A stretch of 63,020 nt of DNA from Neptuniibacter sp. UBA6509 (lineage in GTDB: Bacteria; Pseudomonadota; Gammaproteobacteria; Pseudomonadales; Balneatricaceae): positions 1 to 63,020 of the forward strand of contig DJLT01000119.1 in NCBI GenBank assembly GCA_002435145.1. Reading direction: 5' to 3'. Shown here piece after piece: positions 8,904 to 17,219 of the stretch. Position 1 is the first letter of the stretch. Each line of letters starts with the position of its first letter. The position numbers were made by a program, and so were the translations under genes. The notes under the pieces are model-generated. The model was not told the DNA's origin. It was given only the letters and a program-made list of their open reading frames with translations, and made no database searches.

Positions 8904-10084
8904 AAGCTTGTCTCCCAGATGGGTTGGGCTGTTTCAGGTTTTGGCAACGAATTGAGTAAATCTAAATGCTGCGTTTCGGTTGTTGAACTTGGCGTGCCGC
9001 ATAAGGGAAGTACTTGATCGGCTAAATCAGGTGATAAGGCAAGCTTTGTTGGCCAAGCGACAATGCAGTTTCCTACCTTTTGCGCAAAAGCTGCATCAGG
9101 TCGTGTTAGAGAGGACTGTTTGGGTTCTGCGCGGTTGATATGAAAGCTAGCCCATTGTGCGTCCGATAGATCGACCCAAGGCAGTAACGCTGTTAGCTCT
9201 TTTTTTGCAAACGTGATCTGTTGCTCTTCTGATCTTTCCAATCCAGTTTCTGCCACATTGCCACCGAGATACCATACTTGGCCTCCATCTTGACAAGGGT
9301 GGGTCGTAATCGTGGCGACAGGTTTGCTGCCCGCGCCTATGCAGTGGGCAAACATGGGGAGGTTGTGCTGATGTTTAACCATGACCATATGTAAAGGGCG
9401 GCGCTGCATCTCTGGTTGCTTAATATTGAGTTTGTCCGCTAAAGGCTCAAAACCTTCACCGGAAGTGAGTACGATATGTTGTGGTTCCAAACGTAACTGT
9501 TCATCACCAAAAGAGACTGCTTTGATTTGGTCTCCTTCCATCTCTATCTTCGCAGTGTTGATGTCTGCTTTATAAATACGGTCTTCAAGTGGATTTCGCA
9601 GTGCATCAACGACAGAAGGAACATCCAGAACAAGCTCATTCAAACGATAGAGGGAGCCTTTAAATTTCTTATGGCTGAATACTTCAGGCCTATCTTTAGA
9701 GGAGACCTCTTCTACTCTGCCAGTAAATGCCTTAGTGGCAAAGAAAGTGGTCATGCGTGAACCTAAAGAGCCCTTTGACCACATGTAATGCGCTTCAGAA
9801 AGTATATTTACACTTGTTAGATCGATTTCACCTTGGCCTGCTAAACAATCACGCCAGCGTTGTGGCATCTCTTTGATTGTATTGGACGCTTGGGTTAATA
9901 CACCGCTTAAAGCATATTTGGTTCCACCGTGAATGATGCCTTGGGAGCGAACAGACTGTCCGCCACCTAAGCTGTCTTTTTCAAGGAGAATGGCATTGAA
10001 ACCAGCTTCGACCGCACGGTTTAATGTCCATAAGCCTGCGATGCCGCCGCCAATGATAATAAGATCTAATTTAAGAGTTTTCAT
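8900..10084 (-). CDS. FAD-dependent oxidoreductase (DAO / glycerol-3-phosphate dehydrogenase-like)
   Basis: About 394 residues. The Rossmann FAD motif lies at the very start (IIIGGGIAGLW), followed by LLEKDSLGGGQSVRSQGIIHGGTKYAL, which resembles the flavin-binding segment of GlpD/MnmC/DAO-type oxidases. No membrane helix is seen. The substrate is unknown. An in-frame ATG at 10093 also exists, but it overlaps a consensus -10 element, so ATG 10084 is preferred. If that promoter is used the mRNA would be almost leaderless. Coupled to the aldo/keto reductase by a 4 bp overlap, and divergent from waaA. Confidence 0.8.
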   Translation of the reverse strand: MKTLKLDLIIIGGGIAGLWTLNRAVEAGFNAILLEKDSLGGGQSVRSQGIIHGGTKYALSGVLTQASNTIKEMPQRWRDCLAGQGEIDLTSVNILSEAHYMWSKGSLGSRMTTFFATKAFTGRVEEVSSKDRPEVFSHKKFKGSLYRLNELVLDVPSVVDALRNPLEDRIYKADINTAKIEMEGDQIKAVSFGDEQLRLEPQHIVLTSGEGFEPLADKLNIKQPEMQRRPLHMVMVKHQHNLPMFAHCIGAGSKPVATITTHPCQDGGQVWYLGGNVAETGLERSEEQQITFAKKELTALLPWVDLSDAQWASFHINRAEPKQSSLTRPDAAFAQKVGNCIVAWPTKLALSPDLADQVLPLCGTPSSTTETQHLDLLNSLPKPETAQPIWETSF

Positions 10085-10091
10085 AGACCGC

Positions 10092-10120
10092 ATTATAGGC
10101 GTGGGCTATTCCTGTGACTA
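10092..10120 (-). promoter_or_regulatory. Candidate promoter of the FAD oxidoreductase-aldo/keto reductase pair
   Basis: On the minus strand TAGTCA (10120-10115, 4 of 6 to TTGACA) and a perfect TATAAT (10097-10092) are 17 bp apart. Transcription would start at about 10085, next to the ATG at 10084. Confidence 0.4.
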
Positions 10121-10186
10121 GGGGAGCTGAAAATAAGCATGGTATACTTTCCCGTTCTTATAAGTGATCAAGTAGTTTTAGCTCCT

Positions 10187-11470
10187 ATGGCTCGTTTTAT
10201 TTATACGTTAGTGTTTTATATGTTGGTTCCCATCATTTTATGCAAATTATGGTGGCGAGGTATCAAAGCGCCGGCTTATCGTCTGCGTTGGCGTGAGCGT
10301 TTAGGTTTCTCGCTGTCTGATAAGGTGTTTAATGCTAAGCCCATTTGGATTCATGCGGTTTCGGTCGGTGAGACTTTAGCGATTGTCCCTTTGATAAAAT
10401 TGATTCAAGCGCGTCACCCAAATGTGCCTATTGTTATGACGACTATGACGGTGACGGGGGCTGAGCGGGTAAGGGCGACGTTCGGTGACTCTGTAACCCA
10501 CTATTACTGTCCTTATGATATCCCTTGTGCACTTAGCCGTTTTATAGAGAAAGTGAATCCACGTGGTTGTGTCATCGTCGAGACAGAACTTTGGCCAAAC
10601 TTAATTCACAGCTGTAGTCGCAAGCAAGTCCCTATTCTTGTTGCTAATGCGCGTTTGTCCCAACGTTCTGCCAAAGGTTATAAACGCTTAAAATCATTAG
10701 CCACTCCTATGCTACAGAAGATAAATCAAGTGGCTGTTCAGAATGGGACTGATGGTCAGCGTTTTTTAGATTTAGGGCTGCCTAAAAAGGCAATGACTGT
10801 AACCGGGTCGATCAAATTTGATGTAAAAGCACCGGAAGGTAGTGAGCGTTTAGCTTATGCGCTGCGTCAGTTATGGGGTGAATCTAGAAAGGTCATTATT
10901 GCTGCGAGTACCCATGAAGGGGAAGAGTCTGAACTGTTATTGGTATTTAATAAATTGCTTGAGTCAGACCCCAGTTTGCTTCTGGTGATTGTTCCTCGCC
11001 ATCCTGAACGTTTTGATGATGTAGCAGAACTTATCAAAGAGAATAAACTGAAATGTGCTCGTAGGAGTTTAGGTCAGCAGCCGAATGAGAAAACTCAAGT
11101 GTATCTCGGTGATACTATGGGTGAATTGATGAAGCTGTTAGCGGCAGCGGATATGGCTTTTGTTGGTGGAAGCCTGATTGAGCGCGGTGGGCATAACCCG
11201 TTAGAACCTGCGGTAATGAAAAAACCGGTCATCATGGGTGCGCATTTTTATAACTTTCAATTGATCTGTGATTCTCTTCAGCAAGCGGGTGGTTTATCCG
11301 TTGTTGAAAACTCTGATGCGCTTCTAACCGAGTTTAAGCGTTTACTGGGTGATCAGGATAGTAGAGTTGAACAGGGGCAGGCAGGGTATGAGTTTGTATT
11401 GAAGAATCAGGGTGCTTTAGAAAAGCTTTACACCCTGACTGATGAGATCTGCATAAATAATCTTGAGTGA
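10187..11470 (+). CDS. waaA: 3-deoxy-D-manno-octulosonic acid (Kdo) transferase WaaA
   Basis: About 427 residues; GT-B fold family 30 enzyme that attaches Kdo from CMP-Kdo to lipid IVA at the inner membrane. Landmarks are the N-terminal membrane anchor MARFIYTLVFYMLVPIIL, the KAPAYRLRWRERLG block typical of WaaA, the catalytic-region glutamate in IHAVSVGE, EXELWPN (VETELWPNLI) and the C-terminal GGSLIERGGHNPLEPA donor-binding block. The frame also contains an upstream ATG at 10139, which would add 16 residues not usual for the family; ATG 10187 matches the normal N-terminus, although neither start has a strong ribosome binding site. The stop lies 1 bp from that of the converging gmhA-like gene. 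Confidence 0.95.
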   Translation: MARFIYTLVFYMLVPIILCKLWWRGIKAPAYRLRWRERLGFSLSDKVFNAKPIWIHAVSVGETLAIVPLIKLIQARHPNVPIVMTTMTVTGAERVRATFGDSVTHYYCPYDIPCALSRFIEKVNPRGCVIVETELWPNLIHSCSRKQVPILVANARLSQRSAKGYKRLKSLATPMLQKINQVAVQNGTDGQRFLDLGLPKKAMTVTGSIKFDVKAPEGSERLAYALRQLWGESRKVIIAASTHEGEESELLLVFNKLLESDPSLLLVIVPRHPERFDDVAELIKENKLKCARRSLGQQPNEKTQVYLGDTMGELMKLLAAADMAFVGGSLIERGGHNPLEPAVMKKPVIMGAHFYNFQLICDSLQQAGGLSVVENSDALLTEFKRLLGDQDSRVEQGQAGYEFVLKNQGALEKLYTLTDEICINNLE

Positions 11471-11471
11471 T

Positions 11472-12035
11472 TTATGCTTGTGTCGTGCGACGATCCATCT
11501 CCTCGCATAACCAATGGCCGACAAAAATGTGGGCTTCTTGAATACGTGCGGTTTCATCCGAAGGGATTCGGATTAAATGATCTGCGATATCATTTAGCTT
11601 GCCGCCTTTAGAGCCTGTCCAAGCCCATGTTTTACAACCAATATCTTTTGCCGCTTCTATAGCATCAATAATATTGCCGCTGTTGCCTGACGTTGAAATA
11701 CCGATAATAAGGTCTTCAGGTTTTGCAAGGGCTTGGATTTGACGTGTAAAAACAGAATCAAAGCTATAGTCGTTACTGTGAGCGGTGAGTATAGATGTAT
11801 CCACAGTAAGCGAAATTGCTGCTAGCGGGTGACGTTCAGCTTTATAACGCACAACAAATTCAGCCGCTAAATGTTGGCTATCAGCTGCACTACCCCCATT
11901 CCCCATAAAAATGAGTTTGCCACCCTGCTTCAACGAAGCTTCAATTTGGTCGGCTAATTGTTCTGTGTCTTCACGCACTAATTGAAGTTGATTGAAGGTA
12001 TCAAAATGGCGTTGTAGAGCATTTTCAAAAGACAT
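11472..12035 (-). CDS. gmhA: SIS-domain sedoheptulose 7-phosphate isomerase (GmhA-like)
   Basis: A 187-residue SIS-domain protein that probably converts sedoheptulose 7-phosphate into D-glycero-D-manno-heptose 7-phosphate, the substrate of HldE. NGGSAADSQHLAAEF (46-60) contains the phosphate loop and the glutamate (E59) matching the catalytic glutamate of GmhA. ISTSGNSGN is the second phosphate loop, and RIQEAHIFVGH holds the catalytic-region histidine. ATG 12035 is chosen because AGGTG precedes it by about 7 bp and it follows the cyaY stop after 1 bp; the longer frame to 12071 would overlap cyaY. DiaA, a SIS paralogue acting in replication initiation, is the main alternative, but the LPS context and both catalytic residues favour GmhA. 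Confidence 0.82.
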   Translation of the reverse strand: MSFENALQRHFDTFNQLQLVREDTEQLADQIEASLKQGGKLIFMGNGGSAADSQHLAAEFVVRYKAERHPLAAISLTVDTSILTAHSNDYSFDSVFTRQIQALAKPEDLIIGISTSGNSGNIIDAIEAAKDIGCKTWAWTGSKGGKLNDIADHLIRIPSDETARIQEAHIFVGHWLCEEMDRRTTQA

Positions 12036-12036
12036 T

Positions 12037-12369
12037 TTAGGCACCTGTAAGATCGAATTCGAGTGTCTCACCCGCTTGCTCTGTATAAGCTTGGCTTAGA
12101 AACTGATCGAGACGATCGCCGTTGCTATCACGGATCCAGCAGGATTGTTCATTGTCATAGTCGAAGTGGAAACCACCGCTTTTTGTCGCCAGCCAAAGTT
12201 GTTGTACGGGTGCTTGGCGAGTGAAGATAATTTGAGAATGGTTTTCACAGATAATTGTTAGGATGCCGCCGCCTAATTGCACATCAATATCGGTTTCTGC
12301 ATCATCTAAAACTTCTTCAATCTGTTCTAAAGTTTGGTCAACCAGATCGTTAAATTCGCTTTCTGTCAT
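12037..12369 (-). CDS. cyaY: Frataxin-like iron donor/regulator CyaY
   Basis: A 110-residue small acidic cytosolic protein of the frataxin family, which binds iron and modulates IscS-dependent Fe-S cluster assembly. The N-terminal helix carries the acidic ridge (DQTLEQIEEVLDDAETDID). The beta-sheet then shows GGILTI and a region rich in tryptophan and acidic residues ending in LDQFLSQAY. Length is typical. It is divergent from lptM-lysA, the same arrangement as in many gammaproteobacteria, and tightly followed by the gmhA-like gene. GGAG lies just upstream of the ATG. A Fur-like box lies upstream. Confidence 0.93.
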   Translation of the reverse strand: MTESEFNDLVDQTLEQIEEVLDDAETDIDVQLGGGILTIICENHSQIIFTRQAPVQQLWLATKSGGFHFDYDNEQSCWIRDSNGDRLDQFLSQAYTEQAGETLEFDLTGA

Positions 12370-12408
12370 ACCTTACTCCGGTCACTAAAACTTGATAATA
12401 GGCGCAAG

Positions 12409-12417
12409 AGTATATCA
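12409..12417 (-). promoter_or_regulatory. Candidate extended -10 promoter of cyaY
   Basis: On the minus strand TGATATACT contains TGn followed by the -10 hexamer TATACT (12414-12409), about 40 bp before the cyaY ATG. No good -35 is seen. A 7 bp inverted repeat CTTGATA/TATCAAG (12391-12397 and 12413-12419) overlaps it and may be an operator or a leader hairpin. Confidence 0.4.
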
Positions 12418-12435
12418 AGCTCTGAAGAAAAGCCG

Positions 12436-12454
12436 AAGAATGGTTATCATTAAC
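12436..12454. promoter_or_regulatory. Fur-box-like sequence upstream of cyaY
   Basis: The 19-mer matches the classical Fur consensus (GATAATGATAATCATTATC) at 14 of 19 positions by hand alignment, with the right half TATCATTAAC nearly intact. It would lie around -34 to -52 of the candidate cyaY promoter. Confidence 0.4.
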
Positions 12455-12558
12455 GCGGAATTTTCCTGTTTATCTTATAAAAAAGTCCGTATTTATTGGT
12501 AGATATAAGGTTTTTACAGTAATTTGGAAAACGTTTTATGAAATTTTCGGGTTACAGG

Positions 12559-12564
12559 TATAAT
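12559..12564 (+). promoter_or_regulatory. Candidate -10 element for lptM-lysA-dapF
   Basis: A perfect TATAAT is located 36 bp upstream of the lptM GTG. The hexamer 17 bp further upstream (TTATGA) is a poor -35. Confidence 0.4.
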
Positions 12565-12599
12565 CGGTATATTCGGTTGTTTATTTGGGGATACCTGCT

Positions 12600-12728
12600 G
12601 TGAAAACACAGACAAAATGTATTGGAATAGTCACGTTGTTAAGCCTTTTAATCTTAGGCGGTTGTGGTCAAAAAGGGCCTCTGTACTTGCCTGATGACCA
12701 GGCAGAGAAAAAAACACAGCAGAAGTAA
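12600..12728 (+). CDS. lptM: Small lipoprotein LptM (YifL family)
   Basis: A 42-residue lipoprotein starting at GTG 12600. It has a positively charged N-terminus, a hydrophobic stretch and a lipobox LGGC with the lipidated Cys at 22, followed by the family signature GQKGPLYLP. LptM/YifL associates with the outer-membrane LPS translocon LptDE and helps its oxidative maturation. It is a constant neighbour of lysA in gammaproteobacteria, here 21 bp upstream. Recognised from the lipobox and the CGQKGPLYLP block; too short for most gene finders. Confidence 0.88.
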   Translation: MKTQTKCIGIVTLLSLLILGGCGQKGPLYLPDDQAEKKTQQK

Positions 12729-12749
12729 GTAGAATTTAAGAGAAGTTTG

Positions 12750-14006
12750 ATGGACACATTTGAGTATAGAAATGAGCAGCTTTGCTGTGAAGAAGTAGCT
12801 TTGACGCGGATCGCAGAAGAGCACGGTACCCCAACTTACGTTTATTCCCGTGATGCGATCGAGCGTGTTTATCTCGCTTATGCAGAAGCGTTGGAAGGCC
12901 GCAATGATTTAGTTTGTTACGCGGTTAAGGCTAACTCTAATATCGCAGTGCTTAATGTATTGGCTCGCTTAGGTGCAGGTTTCGATATTGTATCTGCCGG
13001 TGAGTTAGAGCGTGTTTTGCGTGCAGGTGGAGACGCCTCAAAAGTTGTTTTCTCTGGTGTAGGCAAACAGCCGCATGAGATTGTCCAAGCTTTAGATGCG
13101 GGTATTCGATGCTTTAACATTGAATCAGAGTCAGAGCTTGAGCGTGTTAATGCTGTTGCTGAATCAGAAGGTAAAGTCGCTGCAATCTCTTTCCGTGTTA
13201 ATCCCGATGTGGATGCGGGCACACACCCTTATATATCAACAGGCTTAAAAGAGAATAAGTTTGGTATTGATATTGATGACGCTGTGCGTATTTATCAACG
13301 TGCTGCTGACATGAAGAGTGTTGATGTTGTTGGTATGGATTGCCATATTGGCAGTCAGCTAACAGAGGTTGCGCCTTTCCTCGATGCCATGGATCGCGTT
13401 CTTGTTCTTGTGGATACTTTGGCAGAGCAGGGTATCGCAATTAAACATCTAGATTTAGGTGGTGGTTTAGGTGTGTGTTACACCGATGAAGTACCGCCTA
13501 CGCCGCAGGAATACATTGCTGCCGTGCTAGAAAAATTAGGTGAGCGTGATCTTGAACTGATTTTTGAGCCGGGTCGTTCCATTGCTGCGAATGCGGGTGT
13601 GATGTTGACGCGCGTTGAGTTTTTAAAATGCACCGGTGAGAAAAACTTCGCCATTATTGATGGTGCGATGAATGACCTTATCCGCCCTGCATTGTATAGC
13701 GCTTATCAGGAAATTATTCCGGTGATGCTACGTGATGGCGGTGAAACCAAAGCCTGGGATTTAGTTGGACCTGTATGTGAAACTGGTGACTTCTTAGGTA
13801 AAGATCGTCAGTTAAACTTAGAGCCTTCAGACCTGTTAGCTGTTTGTTCAGCCGGTGCGTACGGTTTTGTGATGGCGTCCAATTACAATAGTCGCGGGCG
13901 TCCTGCTGAAGTGATGGTTGATGACAGTCAGTATCATCTGATCCGTAAGCGTGAATCGGTAGCTGATCTTATCAGAGGCGAGCAGCTTTTACCTAAGGAT
14001 CGTTAG
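12750..14006 (+). CDS. lysA: Diaminopimelate decarboxylase
   Basis: A 418-residue fold-type III PLP enzyme converting meso-diaminopimelate to L-lysine. The PLP lysine is K60 in CYAVKANSN; HIGSQ, GGGLGV and EPGRSI(A) are the phosphate-binding and substrate blocks, and GPVCETGDFL near 345 supplies the active-site cysteine of the dimer partner. The ATG at 12750 after AGAGAAG is a better start than the overlapping TTG at 12747. Lies between lptM and dapF, whose product makes its substrate. Confidence 0.97.
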   Translation: MDTFEYRNEQLCCEEVALTRIAEEHGTPTYVYSRDAIERVYLAYAEALEGRNDLVCYAVKANSNIAVLNVLARLGAGFDIVSAGELERVLRAGGDASKVVFSGVGKQPHEIVQALDAGIRCFNIESESELERVNAVAESEGKVAAISFRVNPDVDAGTHPYISTGLKENKFGIDIDDAVRIYQRAADMKSVDVVGMDCHIGSQLTEVAPFLDAMDRVLVLVDTLAEQGIAIKHLDLGGGLGVCYTDEVPPTPQEYIAAVLEKLGERDLELIFEPGRSIAANAGVMLTRVEFLKCTGEKNFAIIDGAMNDLIRPALYSAYQEIIPVMLRDGGETKAWDLVGPVCETGDFLGKDRQLNLEPSDLLAVCSAGAYGFVMASNYNSRGRPAEVMVDDSQYHLIRKRESVADLIRGEQLLPKDR

Positions 14007-14018
14007 GAGCAGTTTATT

Positions 14019-14861
14019 ATGTTGGTTCGTTTCACCAAAATGCATGGCTTAGGTAATGACTTTATGGTGCTGGATCTTGTAACCCAGCGCGTAAAAGTGA
14101 CGCCTAAACTTGTAAAGAAGTTAGGTGATAGGAATTTAGGGGTGGGTTTTGATCAGTTATTGATTGTTGAGCCCCCTACAGAGCCTGATGTTGATTTTTG
14201 CTATCGCATTTTTAATCAGGATGGCTCTGAAGTTGAGAATTGCGGTAACGGAGCTCGTTGTTTTGCAAAGTTTGTCCGAGATAAGCGTTTAACGGGTAAA
14301 ACCGAAGTGACAGTGCAAACGGCAAACGGGCGTGCGTTACTCAAAATTCATCCTGATAAAAGAATTGAAGTGGATATGGGGGCGCCTGTATTGGTGCCGG
14401 AGGCTATTCCCTTTAATGCTGATGCACAGTCTAAAACGTACAGTGTTGATGTCGAGATGAATGGTCAGGCTTCTCAGATAGAATTGAGTGCGGTTTCAAT
14501 GGGTAACCCTCATGGGGTCTTGCTGGTGGATGATGTAGAAACGGCCCCTGTTGAAAGTTTAGGGCCGGTATTGGAATCTCACGAAGCTTTCCCAGCAAAA
14601 GCTAATATTGGCTTTATGCAGGTACTTAACCGCACAGAAGTTAACTTGCGCGTTTTTGAGCGTGGAGTGGGTGAAACTAAGGCGTGTGGAACGGGAGCTT
14701 GTGCTGCGGTTGTAGCAGGAGCACTTCGTGGTGAATTGGATATGCCAGTCACCGTACATTTGCCTGGTGGTGATTTAGAAATAGAATGGTCAGGAGAGGG
14801 ACAACCGGTCATTATGACGGGGCCTGCTACGACTGTTTATGAAGGACAGATATTTGTATGA
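14019..14861 (+). CDS. dapF: Diaminopimelate epimerase
   Basis: A 280-residue PLP-independent racemase that interconverts LL- and meso-diaminopimelate, for lysine and peptidoglycan. The two catalytic cysteines are seen: C75 in NCGNGARC and a second at about 225 in [10 protein letters not shown]-terminal [13 protein letters not shown] is the family start. It lies 12 bp after lysA, and its stop overlaps the DUF484 gene by ATGA, so the group is one operon. Confidence 0.97.
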   Translation: MLVRFTKMHGLGNDFMVLDLVTQRVKVTPKLVKKLGDRNLGVGFDQLLIVEPPTEPDVDFCYRIFNQDGSEVENCGNGARCFAKFVRDKRLTGKTEVTVQTANGRALLKIHPDKRIEVDMGAPVLVPEAIPFNADAQSKTYSVDVEMNGQASQIELSAVSMGNPHGVLLVDDVETAPVESLGPVLESHEAFPAKANIGFMQVLNRTEVNLRVFERGVGETKACGTGACAAVVAGALRGELDMPVTVHLPGGDLEIEWSGEGQPVIMTGPATTVYEGQIFV

Positions 14862-15538
14862 GTGATCAACAAGAACCCCTGACAGAAGCGCAAGTTGCTG
14901 CTTTTTTACAGATGCACCCAGACTTTTTTACTCGCAATGAGAAGTTGCTGGAAAAGTTACAGGTTCCTCATCAAACGGGCAGGGCAGTGTCTCTGATTGA
15001 ACGTCAGACTACGGTATTGCGAGAGAAGAACCAGAACTTAACTTCGCATCTGTCAGACTTAATTGATATCGCGAGACATAACGACGCTCAGTTTGAGAAA
15101 ACCAAGCGTATGGTTTTGGCATTGCTGGAGTCTGAAACACTGGATGATATTGCTGTAGCGATTGATGAAAGTCTTTGCCAAGATTTTGCTAGTGATGCGA
15201 CATCCCTGATCTTGTTCACACATAAACCATTAGATGTGAATAACTTGCGTTTGATGAATCGTGAAGATGCAGGTGTGATAAGCGGTTTAATTGGTACTAA
15301 CTTGCCTAGTTGTGGTCGCTTAAGTGAGGCTGAAAATAGCTTCATTTTTAGTCATGATGCGGCAAAGGTTCAGTCTGCGGCAGTAGTTCCTTTGGTTCAG
15401 GGGGAGACCTTAGGTTTACTCTCTGTCGGAAGTTTTGATCCTGATTATTTCTCAAGTAATCAAGGGACCGTTCTTCTAAGCTATGTGGGTGAAGTACTTA
15501 GCCGTGTAGCAAGTCGAATCCTACGTCAGACAGATTAA
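14858..15538 (+). CDS. DUF484 family protein
   Basis: A 226-residue cytosolic protein of the DUF484 (GAF-like) family. The N-terminal [17 protein letters not shown] segment and the following coiled-coil-like stretch ([17 protein letters not shown]) are typical; the rest resembles a GAF fold. Function is unknown. The dapF-DUF484-xerC-HAD order is conserved in gammaproteobacteria, including E. coli (dapF-yigA-xerC-yigB), so it is probably a housekeeping protein linked to this operon. Confidence 0.9.
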   Translation: MSDQQEPLTEAQVAAFLQMHPDFFTRNEKLLEKLQVPHQTGRAVSLIERQTTVLREKNQNLTSHLSDLIDIARHNDAQFEKTKRMVLALLESETLDDIAVAIDESLCQDFASDATSLILFTHKPLDVNNLRLMNREDAGVISGLIGTNLPSCGRLSEAENSFIFSHDAAKVQSAAVVPLVQGETLGLLSVGSFDPDYFSSNQGTVLLSYVGEVLSRVASRILRQTD

Positions 15539-15596
15539 TAGAGTCACATTTCACTAATTTTTTATCTTAAGGCGTTAGTATTCGGGAGGAGGTAGT

Positions 15597-16496
15597 TTGA
15601 AAGAAGCTCAGTTAGAGCAGTTTTTACACTATCTCGCGACCGAACGTCAGCTTTCTCCTCATACGCTTGATAACTATGGAAGAGACCTTTTACGTTTCTT
15701 TGAGTTCGCAGAAGAGCAATCTTTATCCGAATGGGCAGAGTTAGAAACTAAGCATGTACGTCAATTTGTTGCCACGATTCATAGGCAGGGCTTAGCAGGA
15801 AGTAGCATTCAGCGAGTTTTATCTGCGATTCGTAGTTTCTACCGCTTCTTGTCACGTGAAGGCCTTGTTGAGCAAAACCCAGCTTTAGCGGTACAAGCCC
15901 CTAAATCTCCAAGAAAACTTCCAAGCACCCTTGATGCCGATCAAATGGGGCAGTTACTGGATATTCCTATTATTGATGCAGTGTCAGTAAGAGACGCGGC
16001 CATTATGGAGCTTATCTATTCGTCAGGGTTGCGTATATCTGAGCTAGTGAGCTTAGATATGCATTCTATCGATCTTTCAGATCATAGCTTAAGAGTGACG
16101 GGTAAAGGCAGTAAAACACGCATGCTGCCTATAGGTGCTAAGGCAAGTGCTGCGATAGAGCGTTGGTTAGATTATCGCTATGAGTTGGCCGATTATATTG
16201 AGACCGCTTTGTTTGTCAGTAAACGGGGCACACGTATAGGCGTGAGGGCGGTACAGCAGCGTATGGATTATTGGGGTAAACGGCTTGGGGTGCAGGGGAA
16301 AGTGCATCCCCATCGTTTAAGGCATAGCTTTGCTAGTCATATGCTTGAATCCAGTGGGGATCTACGTGCCGTACAACAACTTTTAGGGCATGAAGACATC
16401 TCTACGACTCAAATCTATACGCATTTGGATTTTCAGCATTTAATGCAAGTGTATGAAGGGGCGCATCCCCGGGCTCATAAGAAGGGTAAAAAATGA
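15597..16496 (+). CDS. xerC: Site-specific tyrosine recombinase XerC
   Basis: A 299-residue tyrosine recombinase that works with XerD at dif to resolve chromosome dimers. It has an N-terminal SAM-like core-binding domain and a catalytic domain with R145 (SGLRISEL), the catalytic-loop lysine in TGKGSKTR, H239 and R242 (HRLRH), H265 (LLGHEDIS) and the nucleophile Y274. The start is TTG 15597 with a strong GGAGG 8 bp upstream. It overlaps the HAD gene by 4 bp. No integron or phage context is present, so this is the housekeeping recombinase. Confidence 0.95.
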   Translation: MKEAQLEQFLHYLATERQLSPHTLDNYGRDLLRFFEFAEEQSLSEWAELETKHVRQFVATIHRQGLAGSSIQRVLSAIRSFYRFLSREGLVEQNPALAVQAPKSPRKLPSTLDADQMGQLLDIPIIDAVSVRDAAIMELIYSSGLRISELVSLDMHSIDLSDHSLRVTGKGSKTRMLPIGAKASAAIERWLDYRYELADYIETALFVSKRGTRIGVRAVQQRMDYWGKRLGVQGKVHPHRLRHSFASHMLESSGDLRAVQQLLGHEDISTTQIYTHLDFQHLMQVYEGAHPRAHKKGKK

Positions 16497-17197
16497 TTCG
16501 TTGTATCACCTTTGATTTAGATGACACGCTCTGGGCGGTTGACCCTGTTATTACGCAGGCGAACAAAACTATGTTCGAATGGTTAGCGATACATGCGCCT
16601 GAGTTTACTCGCTGTTTTCAGATTAATGACTTAATGACTTTACGCAAGACCGTGTTAACTGCGCAGCCTGAGATCGAACACAGTGTGTCATTGATACGTA
16701 TCGCACAGCTGAAATTCGGTTTAGAAAAAGCGGGCTATTCAAAAAGTGATGCAGATGTTTTAACTGATAAAGCCTTCGAAGTTTTTTTGCATGCGCGTCA
16801 ACAAGTTGAATTCTTTGAGCATGCGCGCGAGGTGTTAGCTCAATTAAAACAGCAAGGGTACATTTTGGGCGCCTTAAGTAACGGCAATGCAGATATCCAT
16901 AAGGTGGGCTTAGGCGATCTGATCGATTTTCAGTTTAAAGCTGATGATGTGGGTCAGATGAAACCTCATCCCTTAATGTTTCAGCAGATGCTAGCACATA
17001 CAAAGCTTAAGCCTGAGCAGGTCATCCATGTAGGTGATAATTATCAACATGATGTGGAGGGTGCTAATGCGGAAGGGCTTTGGACTGTATGGGTAAATAT
17101 TAAGGGTGAGGAGAGCCAAAGATTGGCTTCTGCAGAAATTTCTTGTTTAAGTCAGTTGCCGCAACGGGTTGCTGATATTACACAGCAAGCCCGTTAG
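16493..17197 (+). CDS. HAD-superfamily hydrolase (YigB-like)
   Basis: A 234-residue haloacid dehalogenase-type phosphatase. The nucleophile motif is FDLDDTLW with D8 and D10; SNGNADIHKVGL holds motif II; K in GQMKPHP is motif III; and HVGDNYQHDVEGA is motif IV. E. coli YigB in the same position dephosphorylates FMN in the riboflavin pathway, so flavin-related phosphatase activity is plausible but not shown. Starts by ATGA overlap with xerC and ends 22 bp before the converging chemoreceptor gene, with no clear terminator. Confidence 0.88.
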   Translation: MIRCITFDLDDTLWAVDPVITQANKTMFEWLAIHAPEFTRCFQINDLMTLRKTVLTAQPEIEHSVSLIRIAQLKFGLEKAGYSKSDADVLTDKAFEVFLHARQQVEFFEHAREVLAQLKQQGYILGALSNGNADIHKVGLGDLIDFQFKADDVGQMKPHPLMFQQMLAHTKLKPEQVIHVGDNYQHDVEGANAEGLWTVWVNIKGEESQRLASAEISCLSQLPQRVADITQQAR

Positions 17198-17219
17198 CGT
17201 ATCTATCGCTTTTTCTAAG

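Noticed and set aside
15597-16496. Integrase of a mobile element
   Set aside because: Conserved dapF-DUF484-xerC-HAD operon, no attachment site or phage gene, all features of housekeeping XerC.
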